Below, piece after piece: positions 42,043 to 50,419 of a DNA stretch of 64,000 nt. The DNA lies in NCBI GenBank assembly GCA_002480495.1, contig DLCG01000009.1, forward strand, positions 412,566 to 476,565. Direction: 5' to 3'. The stretch comes from Rhodobiaceae bacterium UBA7804 (lineage in GTDB: Bacteria; Pseudomonadota; Alphaproteobacteria; Parvibaculales; Parvibaculaceae). The translations under genes and the position numbers were made by a program. The stretch's first letter is position 1, and each line of letters starts with the position of its first letter. Below the pieces are notes generated by a model, which did not search any database, was not told where the DNA came from, and worked only from the letters and a program-made list of their open reading frames with translations.

Positions 42043-43068
42043 TTACTGCCAGCCGGCACGGTCGAAAATGCGCACTGCTTCTGCCTGGTTCTCGCCCAGC
42101 GCGCTCGCATTGATCTCGTCTTCCTTGAAGGAACCCGTGCCCTTGACGGGCGAAGTCTTCATCGCGCCCGGCACCGCCGTATATTCATGGTTGCTTTCCG
42201 TGAACAGGTTCTGCGCCCAGTCGCTCGTCAGGAACTCCATGAATTTAATGGCGTTTTCGCGGTTCGGCGCATATTTCAGCACGCCCGCGCCGGAGATGTT
42301 TACATGCGTACCGCGGTCGTCCTGGTTCGGAAAGATGAGGCCGACCTTCTCCGCCGCCGCAACATCCTCCGCCTTGTCCGAGCCGAGCATCCGGCCCACA
42401 TAATAGGTGTTCACCAGCGATATGCGGCATTCGCCCGCCGCCACCGCCTCGATATTCGAGGTGTCGTTGCCCTGCGGCGGCCGCGCGAGGTTCGCCACCA
42501 CGCCTTTTGCCCAGTTTTCTGCGGTTTTCTGACCCTCATGCTCGATCAGCGAGGCGAGCAGCGAGATATTGTAGATATTCGACGAGGAGCGCATGCAGAT
42601 CTCGCCCTTGTGGGAGGGATCGGCAAGATCGTCATAGGTTTCGAGCTTTTCCGGACGCCCCATCGCCTTGTTGTAGATGATGATGCGCGCGCGCTTCGAC
42701 AGGCCGAACCAGAGTCCGTCGGGATGACGAAGATGCGCGGGAATCCTTGTTTCCAGCACTTCCGACTTCACGGGCGAGAAGAGGCCCTTCTCCTCCGCGC
42801 GCCACAGCCGGCCGGCATCGACCGTCACCAGAATGTCCGCCGGGCTCTGCTTTCCCTCGCGCTCGATCCGCGCAATGAGCTCATCGCTCCCCCCTTCGAT
42901 GAGGTTCACGCGGATGCCCGTCTCCTCGGTGAAGCGGTCATATAGCTTCAGGTCCGTGTCGTAGTGACGGGCCGAATAGATGTTGACCTCCTGCGTCTCG
43001 GCTTTCGCGCCGACGACGGCGGCGATACCCGAGGCGAGAACGAGGGCGGCGGCGAAGAAACGAAACAT
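42043..43068 (-). CDS. fbpA: Fe(3+) ABC transporter periplasmic binding protein (FbpA/FutA type)
   Basis: 341 residues. Signal peptide MFRFFAAALVLASGIAAVVG, then VNIYSARHYDTDLKLYDRFT, the class that binds Fe(3+) with tyrosines. The YYVGRMLGSDK segment in the second lobe holds a consecutive Tyr pair as in other FbpA proteins. HYDTD and NVNLIEGGSDELI-like blocks agree. It shuttles ferric iron across the periplasm to FbpB/FbpC. It lies downstream of fbpC with its own Fur-like site between. Confidence 0.94.
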   Translation of the reverse strand: MFRFFAAALVLASGIAAVVGAKAETQEVNIYSARHYDTDLKLYDRFTEETGIRVNLIEGGSDELIARIEREGKQSPADILVTVDAGRLWRAEEKGLFSPVKSEVLETRIPAHLRHPDGLWFGLSKRARIIIYNKAMGRPEKLETYDDLADPSHKGEICMRSSSNIYNISLLASLIEHEGQKTAENWAKGVVANLARPPQGNDTSNIEAVAAGECRISLVNTYYVGRMLGSDKAEDVAAAEKVGLIFPNQDDRGTHVNISGAGVLKYAPNRENAIKFMEFLTSDWAQNLFTESNHEYTAVPGAMKTSPVKGTGSFKEDEINASALGENQAEAVRIFDRAGWQ

Positions 43069-43086
43069 GGAGAGACCGTAATTTTC

Positions 43087-43101
43087 TGATAACGAGTTGC
43101 A
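43087..43101. promoter_or_regulatory. Fur-like box before fbpA
   Basis: TGATAACGAGTTGCA, 18 bp upstream of the fbpA start. One half-site (TGATAAC) matches 6 of 7 bases of the classic Fur heptamer TGATAAT; the other half (rc TGCAACT) is weaker. The position over the translation and transcription start fits repression by iron. Confidence 0.5.
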
Positions 43102-43168
43102 ATCGCAGAGGGAGCCTAACCGGCGGAGCGGCGTCCCGCAAGGCAGCTATGCGGGGCGTTTGGTCGCG

Positions 43169-44209
43169 TCAGGCCGCGAAGATGAAGGTTCCGCCGGGGT
43201 CGAAGCGCACCGAAACCAGTTCCCCCACCTTGAATCCGTCACGTTCGGAAACGCGGGCGCGGAGGGGCTCCAGCGCCGGGAACGTCTCGCTCGCGAGCAG
43301 GATCAGCCAGTCGCGCCCCAGAAAACGAATATCTCCGATCCGGAAGGCGTCGTTTTTTCCTTCGGCGAGATCGAGGGTCACGGCTTCGGGCCGCACGATC
43401 ACCTCGACAAGCGCTCCCTCCTCGAAACTCTCCGCCGGAACGGGGCCATACGCCGTCATGGCCGCCCCCTGATCGATCACGGCAGGAAAGCGCTGCGCCT
43501 CGCCGAAAAGCGAGGCCACCAGCGCACTCGCCGGATTTGCGTAGAGCTCTTCCGGAATCGCGCATTGAGCAATGCGGCCGCCTTCCATCACAGCGATCCG
43601 GTCGGCGATTTCCATTGCCTCCACCGGATCATGCGTCACGACGAGCGTCACGACACCGGCTTCCTTCAGCGCGCGCCGTGCCTCCTCGCGTAGCGACCGG
43701 CGGAGCGTGATATCGACACTGGCAAAGGGTTCGTCGAGAAGGACAGCCGCAGGCGAGGGGGCCAGCGCCCTTGCAAGCGCAACGCGTTGCTGCTGTCCGC
43801 CCGACAGCGTGTGGGGATAACGGCTTTCGAAACCGGCGAGGCCCACCGAAGCGAGGCGGTCCACGACAATGCTGCGGATTTCCTCCCGCGGTTTGCCAGC
43901 AAGGCCGAATGCGATGTTTTCCGCCACCGTCAAATGCGGAAAAAGCGCATGGTCCTGAAAGACCATGCCGAAAGAACGCCGTTCCGGCGGTACGTCCCTG
44001 CCGGGCGCCGCAAGCCGCGCTCCACCCAGATCGATGCTTCCCTCCTGGAGCGCCTCGAGCCCTGCGGCGAGCCGCAGCAAGGTCGTCTTGCCGCTTCCCG
44101 ACGGCCCGAGAAGGCACAGAATCTCGCCAGGGCGCGCCTCCAGCGAAACGCCGGACAGCACCCGATGACCGCTATAGCTGTGACCCACGTTCCTGAAGGC
44201 AAGGGACAT
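43169..44209 (-). CDS. fbpC: Fe(3+) ABC transporter ATP-binding protein
   Basis: 346 residues from ATG 44209. Walker A LLGPSGSGKTTLLRLAAGLE, Q-loop FGMVFQDHALFPHLTVAENI, signature LSGGQQQRVALARALAPSP, Walker B VLLDEPFASVDITLR and H-loop VVTHDPVEAMEIAD. A C-terminal TOBE-like domain (about 240-346) is typical of FbpC and other ferric or spermidine importers. It reads divergently from the permease gene, with a palindromic operator between. Confidence 0.95.
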   Translation of the reverse strand: MSLAFRNVGHSYSGHRVLSGVSLEARPGEILCLLGPSGSGKTTLLRLAAGLEALQEGSIDLGGARLAAPGRDVPPERRSFGMVFQDHALFPHLTVAENIAFGLAGKPREEIRSIVVDRLASVGLAGFESRYPHTLSGGQQQRVALARALAPSPAAVLLDEPFASVDITLRRSLREEARRALKEAGVVTLVVTHDPVEAMEIADRIAVMEGGRIAQCAIPEELYANPASALVASLFGEAQRFPAVIDQGAAMTAYGPVPAESFEEGALVEVIVRPEAVTLDLAEGKNDAFRIGDIRFLGRDWLILLASETFPALEPLRARVSERDGFKVGELVSVRFDPGGTFIFAA

Positions 44210-44260
44210 CAAGAATACCTTTCGCGGGGGACTTTTTGCCGCATCACGTGCGAATGCGTA

Positions 44261-44275
44261 GCAAAATTACTTTGC
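44261..44275. promoter_or_regulatory. Dyad operator in the divergent fbpC/fbpB promoter
   Basis: GCAAAATTACTTTGC is a 15-bp near-perfect palindrome (6 of 7 pairs, central T) midway between the fbpC and fbpB start codons. It resembles alphaproteobacterial Fur/Mur-type sites (TGC-A-rich ends), and one bound dimer could block both genes. Confidence 0.55.
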
Positions 44276-44306
44276 CGCCCGTCGCGGTATTTGTCACAAC
44301 AAGCCC

Positions 44307-46019
44307 ATGTCAGTCACGGAAAAAGATCGCCGCCCCGGGGGCTTGCGTCTCGGGGAGAGGATAAGGCTGCAGCTCGACTCGGGCTGGACGCTTGCCGCAT
44401 TGGGCATCGCGCTTGTCCTCCTCGCGCCGTCTCTTACGGTCCTGTGGAGCCTGACTGCACCAGCGAGCGAAAACTGGGCACATCTGAGATCGACGGTTAT
44501 CCCCGGCTATATTTCCAACACGCTGCAGCTCATGGCACTCGTTGCCGCGATAACCGCAGTGGTCGGCGTCGGCACAGCCTGGCTGACGGTCTCCGCCGAG
44601 TTTCCGGGAAGGCACATCTTCAATTGGGCGCTGGTGCTGCCGCTGGCGACGCCTGCCTATATCGTCGCCTATGTCTATACCGACCTCCTCTCCTTTGCAG
44701 GGCCGGTGCAGACAGCCCTGCGCGGCGTAACGGGATGGCAAGTCGGCGACTATCACTTTCCGGCCGTCCGTTCGCTGCCCGGGGCCGCGGTGATGCTCAG
44801 CCTCGTTCTCTATCCTTACGTCTATCTGCTGGCGCGAACCTCGTTCGAGCGTCAGTCGGCTGCGCTGTTCGATGCCGCGCGCATTCTCGGCGCAGGCCCC
44901 ATGCGCGCCTTTCTTCGCGTTACCCTGCCCTGCGCGCGTCCCGCAATCGCCGGGGGGCTTGCGCTGGTTTTGATGGAAACGATCTCGGATTTCGGCGTCG
45001 TCGACTATTTTGCCGTGCCGACCCTCACCGCGGGAATATTCCGGACATGGTTCAACCTGGGCGATGCGGTTTCCGCTGCGCAGATTGCAGCCTGGCTCTT
45101 CATCTTCGCCATCGCGCTCGTATTCATCGAGTTCGCGGGAAGACGCGGACGAGTGGCCAACCCTCTCGCCCGGGACATGACGGCCGAGCCTCGCAAACTG
45201 GGGTGGCTGGCGGGACTTGCAGCGGCTTTCGCATGCGCCCTCCCTATCGTTCTCGGCTTTCTCGTGCCGGTCTCGGTCCTCGCACATTATGCGTTGATCG
45301 AAGGCGACCCGATGCTCGGCAGGAACTTCATCGCGTTTGCGAGGAACAGCCTCGTCGTTGCTGTCATTGCCGCATCTCTCGCCACTGCGTTTGCACTTCT
45401 GCTCGCTTATGGCGAGCGCCTGCATCCAACCCGCTTTAACCGCATTTCAATAAGGCTCGCCACGCTTGGCTATGCGCTACCCGGGGCGATGATTGCCATC
45501 GGCATATTGACGCTTACCACCGGTATCGATCACGCCCTGTCTGATACGGCGGAAGAGTTCGGCTTCTCTCCCGGTCTCATTCTCACCGGATCGATTGCCG
45601 GCCTTGTCTTTGCCTATGTCGCCCGCTTTCTCACTGCCGCCTACAACGCAACACACAGCGGACTTGAAAAGATCCACCCGACCCTCGATGCCGCGGCCAG
45701 GAGTCTCGGCGCGCAGCCCCGCCGCGTCCTCTCGGCGATACATATGCCTTTGCTGCGCGGTGCGCTCGCCAGCGCCGCGCTTATCGTTTTCATCGACGTC
45801 ATGAAGGAGCTGCCGGCAACACTGCTGCTTCGCCCCTTCAATTTCGAAACGCTTGCGACGCGGACGTATCGCCTTGCCTCGGATGAGAAACTTGGTGAAG
45901 CAAGCACGGCGGCTCTCATGATCGTGCTGCTGGGTCTTATCCCGACAATCCTTCTCAGCCTGTCCATTTCAAAAAGTGGGGCAAGGGCGGCAATCGTGCC
46001 GCCCTACACGGAAAAGTGA
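44307..46019 (+). CDS. fbpB: Fe(3+) ABC transporter permease (FbpB type)
   Basis: 570 residues with about 12 transmembrane segments in two homologous halves, the fused permease type. Each half carries an EAA-like coupling loop: one in FDAARILGAGPMRAFLRVTL and one in LDAAARSLGAQPRRVLSAIH. It forms the inner-membrane channel for ferric iron with FbpC. The codon and base composition is slightly less GC-extreme than neighbours but not foreign. Confidence 0.93.
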   Translation: MSVTEKDRRPGGLRLGERIRLQLDSGWTLAALGIALVLLAPSLTVLWSLTAPASENWAHLRSTVIPGYISNTLQLMALVAAITAVVGVGTAWLTVSAEFPGRHIFNWALVLPLATPAYIVAYVYTDLLSFAGPVQTALRGVTGWQVGDYHFPAVRSLPGAAVMLSLVLYPYVYLLARTSFERQSAALFDAARILGAGPMRAFLRVTLPCARPAIAGGLALVLMETISDFGVVDYFAVPTLTAGIFRTWFNLGDAVSAAQIAAWLFIFAIALVFIEFAGRRGRVANPLARDMTAEPRKLGWLAGLAAAFACALPIVLGFLVPVSVLAHYALIEGDPMLGRNFIAFARNSLVVAVIAASLATAFALLLAYGERLHPTRFNRISIRLATLGYALPGAMIAIGILTLTTGIDHALSDTAEEFGFSPGLILTGSIAGLVFAYVARFLTAAYNATHSGLEKIHPTLDAAARSLGAQPRRVLSAIHMPLLRGALASAALIVFIDVMKELPATLLLRPFNFETLATRTYRLASDEKLGEASTAALMIVLLGLIPTILLSLSISKSGARAAIVPPYTEK

Positions 46020-46156
46020 GCGCTTTTTCCCCGATTGCCAGGTTCAGCAAAGGCGAAAACGCCAGACTCGGCGGGAAGTTGACGTTATTGTCATTGAAAC
46101 GTCGAAACTTCGCGCAATTGTCATCAGTCTGAATCCTGTATTTTTTGGGGGAGCCC

Positions 46157-47224
46157 ATGCGCCCTCTGATTTTCGCTTGTCTTGCAGCCCTGCTTTCCAT
46201 CGCTCCGGCGCTTGCGGAAGAAAAACCTCAGAACGTCATCGTCGCGCCCGTCGTCAAAGGACAGTTCGTCGATACAGTGGAAGCGCTCGGCACAACCATC
46301 GCCAATGAAAGCGTATCCGTGACGGCGAGCGTTTCGGACAAGATCACCGAAATAAATTTCGAAGACGGACAAGAGGTCGAAGAGGGTGACCTCCTTGCAG
46401 CCCTGAAGCGTGACGAGCAACGAGCCGCTCTTGCTGCTGCCGAAGCCGTACTCGCCGAGCGGCGGACTGCCTATCGGCGTGCCAGACAACTCGAAAGCCG
46501 CCAGTTCACCGCGACTGCGCAACTCGAGGAACGTCTTGCGGCCCTGCGCGAGGCCGAAGCCAATCGCGATGCAGCAGCCGCACGCCTCGCAGACAGGGAA
46601 ATCCGCGCGCCCTTCGGCGGCATCGTGGGACTTCGGAACATAAGCGTAGGTACCCTGGTGACGCCCGGCAGCGTCATCACGACGCTTGACGACCTCGATC
46701 CCATCAAGCTCGATTTCACGGTTCCCGCGGCCTATCTCTCCACAATCCAGCCCGGGCTCGACATCGTGGCGGCGACAACCGCCCTCCCCGACACGGAATT
46801 CCGAGGCGAGATTCGCAGCGTTTCAAGCAAGGTCGATCCCGTAACGCGATCGCTCACCGCGCGCGCCCTTATCGACAATCCGGATCACCTGCTCAAGCCG
46901 GGCCTTCTCATGACGGTCAAGCTTCTTCGCAACCCCCGCGAGGCGCTCATCATTCCGGAAGAGGCTCTTGTGCCGGTTGGCACGAAGAACTTCGCATTCG
47001 TCGTGAGTGGAGACGAACCTCCCACTGCGCTCCGCCAGGAAGTGAGCATTGGAGCCAGACGGCCTGGCGAAGTCGAAGTGCTTGGCGGTCTGCGCGAAGG
47101 CGATCGCGTCGTTACGCACGGCACGATGCGGCTTCGCGACGGACAGCCGTTGCACATCATGGAGGAACAAACCCCGGGGCGGACGCTCGGAAAGCTGATC
47201 GACGAAGACACGGCCGTGCGCTGA
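46157..47224 (+). CDS. RND efflux periplasmic adaptor subunit
   Basis: 355 residues from ATG 46157, preceded by GGGGGAG. Signal peptide MRPLIFACLAALLSIAPALA. A lipoyl half (ITEINFEDGQEVEEGDLLAA), a helical hairpin of about 60 residues (ERRTAYRRARQLESRQFTAT) and the second lipoyl half (DREIRAPFGGIVGLRNISVG) follow in order, then beta-barrel and membrane-proximal domains. It joins the RND pump to an outer-membrane channel. No TolC-type gene is nearby. Two ATTGTCAT copies exactly 30 bp apart (46087 and 46117) lie upstream and may be an operator. Confidence 0.94.
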   Translation: MRPLIFACLAALLSIAPALAEEKPQNVIVAPVVKGQFVDTVEALGTTIANESVSVTASVSDKITEINFEDGQEVEEGDLLAALKRDEQRAALAAAEAVLAERRTAYRRARQLESRQFTATAQLEERLAALREAEANRDAAAARLADREIRAPFGGIVGLRNISVGTLVTPGSVITTLDDLDPIKLDFTVPAAYLSTIQPGLDIVAATTALPDTEFRGEIRSVSSKVDPVTRSLTARALIDNPDHLLKPGLLMTVKLLRNPREALIIPEEALVPVGTKNFAFVVSGDEPPTALRQEVSIGARRPGEVEVLGGLREGDRVVTHGTMRLRDGQPLHIMEEQTPGRTLGKLIDEDTAVR

Positions 47225-47235
47225 AGGGGCACCTT

Positions 47236-50200
47236 ATGAAGCTCTCGGACATATCAGTCACTCGACCGGTCTTTGCAGCAGTTATCAGCCTTCTTCTGGT
47301 GGCCTTCGGACTCGTCGCCTTCGATCGCTTGCCGCTGCGCGAGTATCCCGACATCGACCCTCCCATCGTTTCCATCACCACCGACTACCGTGGGGCGGCG
47401 GCGGCTGTCATCGAAACCCGCATCACGGAGCCTATCGAAGAGCGGATAGCGGGTATCGAGGGTATTTCCTACATAGAATCCTCAAGCGAAGACGGCCGCT
47501 CGCGCATCACCATCGAGTTCAATCCAGGCCGCGACGTCGATGCGGCCGCCAATGACATCCGGGATCGCGTCTCGGGTATCGTCGACGACCTGCCTGCAGA
47601 GGCCGATCCCCCGGACATTCGCAAGGAAGATTCGAGCGACGACGTCATCATGTGGCTCAATCTCGTGAGCGACCGGATGAGCGTTCTCGAAATGACGGAC
47701 TACGCCGAACGATACCTCGTCGACAGATTTTCGACGCTGGACGGTGTCGCCCGTGTGCGTCTGAGCGGCGAACGCAGCTATGCCATGCGAGTATGGCTTG
47801 ACCGCAATGCTCTGGCAGCGAGGCGCCTCACCGTGGAGGATGTCGAGCGCGCGCTGATCGCGGAGAATGTCGAGCTTCCAGCCGGCAACATCGAATCCGT
47901 GCAACGCCAGTTTACCGCGCGCGTTGAACGCAGCTTCCGCACACCCGAGGACTTTCGCGAGCTCGTCCTGGGACAAGGGGATAGCGGCCACCTCATCCGC
48001 CTTGGCGATGTCGCGCGTGTAGAACGTATGGCAGCCGAGGACAGGACCTTTTTCCGTGGCAACAAGGTGACGATGATCGGCCTCGGCATCATCAAGCAAT
48101 CGACGGCCAACACGATCACCGTGACCGACGGAGTGAAGGCGGAGGCCGCTCGTCTTGCTCCCTCGCTACCGGAGGGCATGGCTCTCAAACAGAGTTACGA
48201 CACCAGCGTCTTCATCGAGTCCGCGATCAATGAAGTCTACAAGACGCTGGGTATTGCAATCTTTCTCGTCGTCCTGACGATCTTCGTGTTTCTAGGAAGC
48301 GCAAGGGCGACACTGGTACCCGCAGTCACCGTTCCCGTATCCATCATCGCCACCTTCCTGGTTCTTTTCATACTCGGCTTCTCCATCAACCTCCTGACCC
48401 TGCTTGCTCTCGTTCTGGCGATCGGACTCGTGGTCGACGACACGATCGTTGTGCTCGAAAACATCTACCGGCGTATGGAGGAAGGGGAAACGCCTCTCGT
48501 CGCCGCCTTCAACGGCGCCAGGCAAGTCGGGTTCGCCGTTATCGCGACCACCATTGTCCTGATTGCCGTCTTTCTGCCGCTCGCCTTTATTGAAGGGGCT
48601 GTTGGCCGACTTTTCTCCGAGTTCGCAATTACCATGTCGGCGGCGGTCGCGTTCTCCAGCCTTGTCGCTCTCAGTTTGTCGCCCATGCTTTCCTCGAAGG
48701 TGTTGAGGCCTACCTCCAATCACACGCGTTTCAATATAGCTGTCGATAAGGCATTCGAGAGGACCAGCGCGTGGTACGCCGCCGCACTTGACAAGAGTCT
48801 GCGTCATCCCTTGCCAACCTTCGGGGCGTTGGGCGGCCTCGCGATTCTGGCCTTTGCGCTCTTCACAATTCTTCCGTCCGAATATGCGCCGGAAGAAGAC
48901 AGGGGTGCCTTCTTCGTCATGGTGAATGCACCCGAAGGGTCTTCCTACAAATATATCGAGACATATATGGACGAAATCGAGGAGCGGATGATGCCGCTCG
49001 TCGAGAATGGAGAAATCAGCCGCTTGCTCGTTCGCGCGCCCCGCTCGTTCGGAGGAGGCGCCAACTTCAATTCAGGCATCGTGATCGCGGTGCTGAGCGA
49101 CTGGAGCCAGAGACGTTCCGCCTGGGACATCATGGATGATGTCCGGGCGCGGACGTCGGATCTTCCGGGCGTCACCGCCTCGCCCATCATGCGGCGCGGC
49201 TTCGGCGGAGGCACATCCAAACCCGTCCAGTTCGTGATCGGCGGAGGCACCTACGAGGAACTGCGCGAATGGCGCGACATCCTGCTTGCCGCCATCGCGG
49301 AAGATAATCCCGGCCTGACCAACATCGACAACGACTACAAGGAAACCAAGCCTCAGCTTCGCGTGGAAATCGACCGCGACAATGCCGGCGATCTCGGTGT
49401 GACGGTCAACAATATAGGCAGAACGCTCGAAACAGTGTTCGGCTCACGCCGCGTAACTACTTTCATAGACGACGGCGAGGAATACGACGTCATCCTCGAA
49501 GGCGAGCGCTCCTCACAAAGTACACCGAGCGACATGAGCAACCTCTTCGTCCGTTCGGAGCGATCAGGCGAGCTCATTCCGCTGGCGAACCTCGTTGCGG
49601 TCAGCGAGATGGCCGGCCCTTCGAGCCTCAACCGCTATAACCGCGTCCGGGCAATCACCATCGAGGCCGGTCTGGCGAATGGCTACACGCTTGGTGAAGC
49701 GCTCGACTACCTCGAAGAACTAGCAAGAGAAAAATTACCATCCGGCGTGAGCATCGACTATCGAGGCCAATCACTCGACTTCGTCAAATCAGGCAGCGCG
49801 CTCGCTTTCATCTTCGTGCTCGGGATCGTCGTTGTTTTCCTTGTTCTGGCCGCGCAGTTCGAGAGTTTCGTCCATCCGGTTGTCATCATCACGACCGTTC
49901 CGCTGGCCATCGCAGGCGGAATGCTTGGCATCTGGCTTACCGGAGGAACGATCAATCTCTACACGCAGATCGGGCTCATCATGCTGATCGGTCTTGCCGC
50001 GAAGAACGGCATCCTGATCGTCGAATTCGCGAACCAGCTTCGCGACGAAGGCCGGGAATTTCGTGAAGCGCTGATCGAAGCGGCGGGCATCCGGCTTCGG
50101 CCCATTCTGATGACCGCAATCACGACAGTCGCGGGTGCCGTACCGCTTATCCTCTCTTTCGGGGCGGGAGCCGAAACGCGCGCAGCCATCGGTGTCGTCA

Positions 50201-50376
50201 TTTTCTCCGGCGTTATAGCCACCACGGCCTTCACCCTCTTCATCGTGCCTGCGGCCTACCAGTTGCTTGCGCAACGGACGGGCTCGCCCGGCGATACGAA
50301 GCGGCGCCTTGAAAACGAAATGCAGGCGGGATCGCGCGAAACCCGGCATGCAGGGCCATTCGAGGGAGCGGAATAG
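47236..50376 (+). CDS. RND-family efflux transporter permease
   Basis: 1046 residues, full family length, 12 transmembrane helices with two large periplasmic loops. The N-terminus is MKLSDISVTRPVFAAVISLL. The proton-relay aspartates D401 and D402 are present in IGLVVDDTIVVLENIYRRME, as in AcrB-type pumps. The second half has LIMLIGLAAKNGILIVEFAN, the HAE1 signature. It starts 11 bp after the adaptor. Probably a tripartite multidrug or hydrophobe exporter; substrate unknown. Confidence 0.96.
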   Translation: MKLSDISVTRPVFAAVISLLLVAFGLVAFDRLPLREYPDIDPPIVSITTDYRGAAAAVIETRITEPIEERIAGIEGISYIESSSEDGRSRITIEFNPGRDVDAAANDIRDRVSGIVDDLPAEADPPDIRKEDSSDDVIMWLNLVSDRMSVLEMTDYAERYLVDRFSTLDGVARVRLSGERSYAMRVWLDRNALAARRLTVEDVERALIAENVELPAGNIESVQRQFTARVERSFRTPEDFRELVLGQGDSGHLIRLGDVARVERMAAEDRTFFRGNKVTMIGLGIIKQSTANTITVTDGVKAEAARLAPSLPEGMALKQSYDTSVFIESAINEVYKTLGIAIFLVVLTIFVFLGSARATLVPAVTVPVSIIATFLVLFILGFSINLLTLLALVLAIGLVVDDTIVVLENIYRRMEEGETPLVAAFNGARQVGFAVIATTIVLIAVFLPLAFIEGAVGRLFSEFAITMSAAVAFSSLVALSLSPMLSSKVLRPTSNHTRFNIAVDKAFERTSAWYAAALDKSLRHPLPTFGALGGLAILAFALFTILPSEYAPEEDRGAFFVMVNAPEGSSYKYIETYMDEIEERMMPLVENGEISRLLVRAPRSFGGGANFNSGIVIAVLSDWSQRRSAWDIMDDVRARTSDLPGVTASPIMRRGFGGGTSKPVQFVIGGGTYEELREWRDILLAAIAEDNPGLTNIDNDYKETKPQLRVEIDRDNAGDLGVTVNNIGRTLETVFGSRRVTTFIDDGEEYDVILEGERSSQSTPSDMSNLFVRSERSGELIPLANLVAVSEMAGPSSLNRYNRVRAITIEAGLANGYTLGEALDYLEELAREKLPSGVSIDYRGQSLDFVKSGSALAFIFVLGIVVVFLVLAAQFESFVHPVVIITTVPLAIAGGMLGIWLTGGTINLYTQIGLIMLIGLAAKNGILIVEFANQLRDEGREFREALIEAAGIRLRPILMTAITTVAGAVPLILSFGAGAETRAAIGVVIFSGVIATTAFTLFIVPAAYQLLAQRTGSPGDTKRRLENEMQAGSRETRHAGPFEGAE

Positions 50377-50419
50377 AAGCTCTTCCGCGCCTTGACTTTC
50401 GATACCCGCGAACGAATTC

